Source: Bacillota bacterium
GTDB lineage: Bacteria > Bacillota > UBA4882 > UBA8346
DNA: 13,837 bases
NCBI GenBank assembly: GCA_023435225.1
Contig: JAEYRX010000063.1
Location: 1-13,837, forward strand
Direction: 5' to 3'
The notes below the pieces were generated by a model that was not told the origin of the DNA, did not search any database, and was given only the letters and a program-made list of their open reading frames with translations. Both the position numbers and the translations under genes were made by a program. Positions 13,801 through 13,837 of this stretch are shown here, in pieces (position 1 is the first letter of the stretch; every line of letters starts with the position of its first letter).

Positions 13801-13837
13801 GAATCAAGGAATATATGTTGCCTGAAAGTTTAAATCC

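Larger units (their letters stand above)
13460..13837. other. Upstream region of rmlC and right edge of the window
   Basis: No intact gene is seen in this 378-nt stretch. From left to right it holds the likely rmlC promoter (minus strand), a plus-strand frame at 13520-13612 that looks like the end of a gene coupled to a 12-codon start at 13609-13647, an AT-rich segment, and a large nested inverted repeat (13715-13800) with an extra half-copy at 13811-13820. rmlA, often next to rmlC, is not present here and may lie beyond the edge. Confidence 0.5.

Overview
The window is part of a surface-polysaccharide biosynthesis locus from a bacterium. The sequence is AT-rich with strong GGAGG-type ribosome binding sites and several TTG and GTG starts. 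This suggests a low-GC Gram-positive (Bacillota, perhaps a clostridial-type anaerobe), but no taxonomic marker gene is present, so this is an inference. No RNA genes, CRISPR array or intact insertion sequence was seen.

Layout, left to right. (1) 1-655: a terminator-like hairpin, then the 3' part of a UDP-glucuronate-epimerase-type gene that has lost its 5' half, then a second hairpin. (2) 656-1777, minus: a UDP-galactopyranose mutase (glf copy 1). (3) 2170-6402, plus: a very AT-rich cassette in the opposite orientation to its neighbours. It encodes one GT2/GT7C-type glycosyltransferase, three tandem paralogous GT-A-type transferases whose motifs resemble the exostosin (GT64) domain, and one APH-like small-molecule kinase. 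(4) 6668-10947, minus: a GT2 glycosyltransferase, a UXS-like NAD-dependent epimerase/dehydratase, a second glf and a GT8-like glycosyltransferase. (5) 11154-13459, minus: rmlD, rmlB and rmlC of the dTDP-L-rhamnose pathway, tightly spaced. (6) 13460-13837: the rmlC upstream region, with a perfect -10 hexamer, what looks like the remnant of a coupled gene junction, and a large inverted-repeat element at the window edge.

Together the genes would supply dTDP-L-rhamnose, UDP-galactofuranose and probably another UDP-sugar (UDP-xylose-like). At least six glycosyltransferases would assemble these into a glycan, and the kinase may phosphorylate a sugar or polyol. rmlA (the thymidylyltransferase), an initiating sugar-phosphate transferase, a flippase and a polymerase are not in the window, so the locus is incomplete here or relies on genes elsewhere.

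The best candidate for something undescribed is the plus-strand cassette at 2170-6402: a tandem triplet of exostosin-like transferases with an APH-type kinase, inserted between two galactofuranose modules. Several start codons were moved inward from the longest open frame, on ribosome-binding-site and homology grounds; each is explained in its entry.
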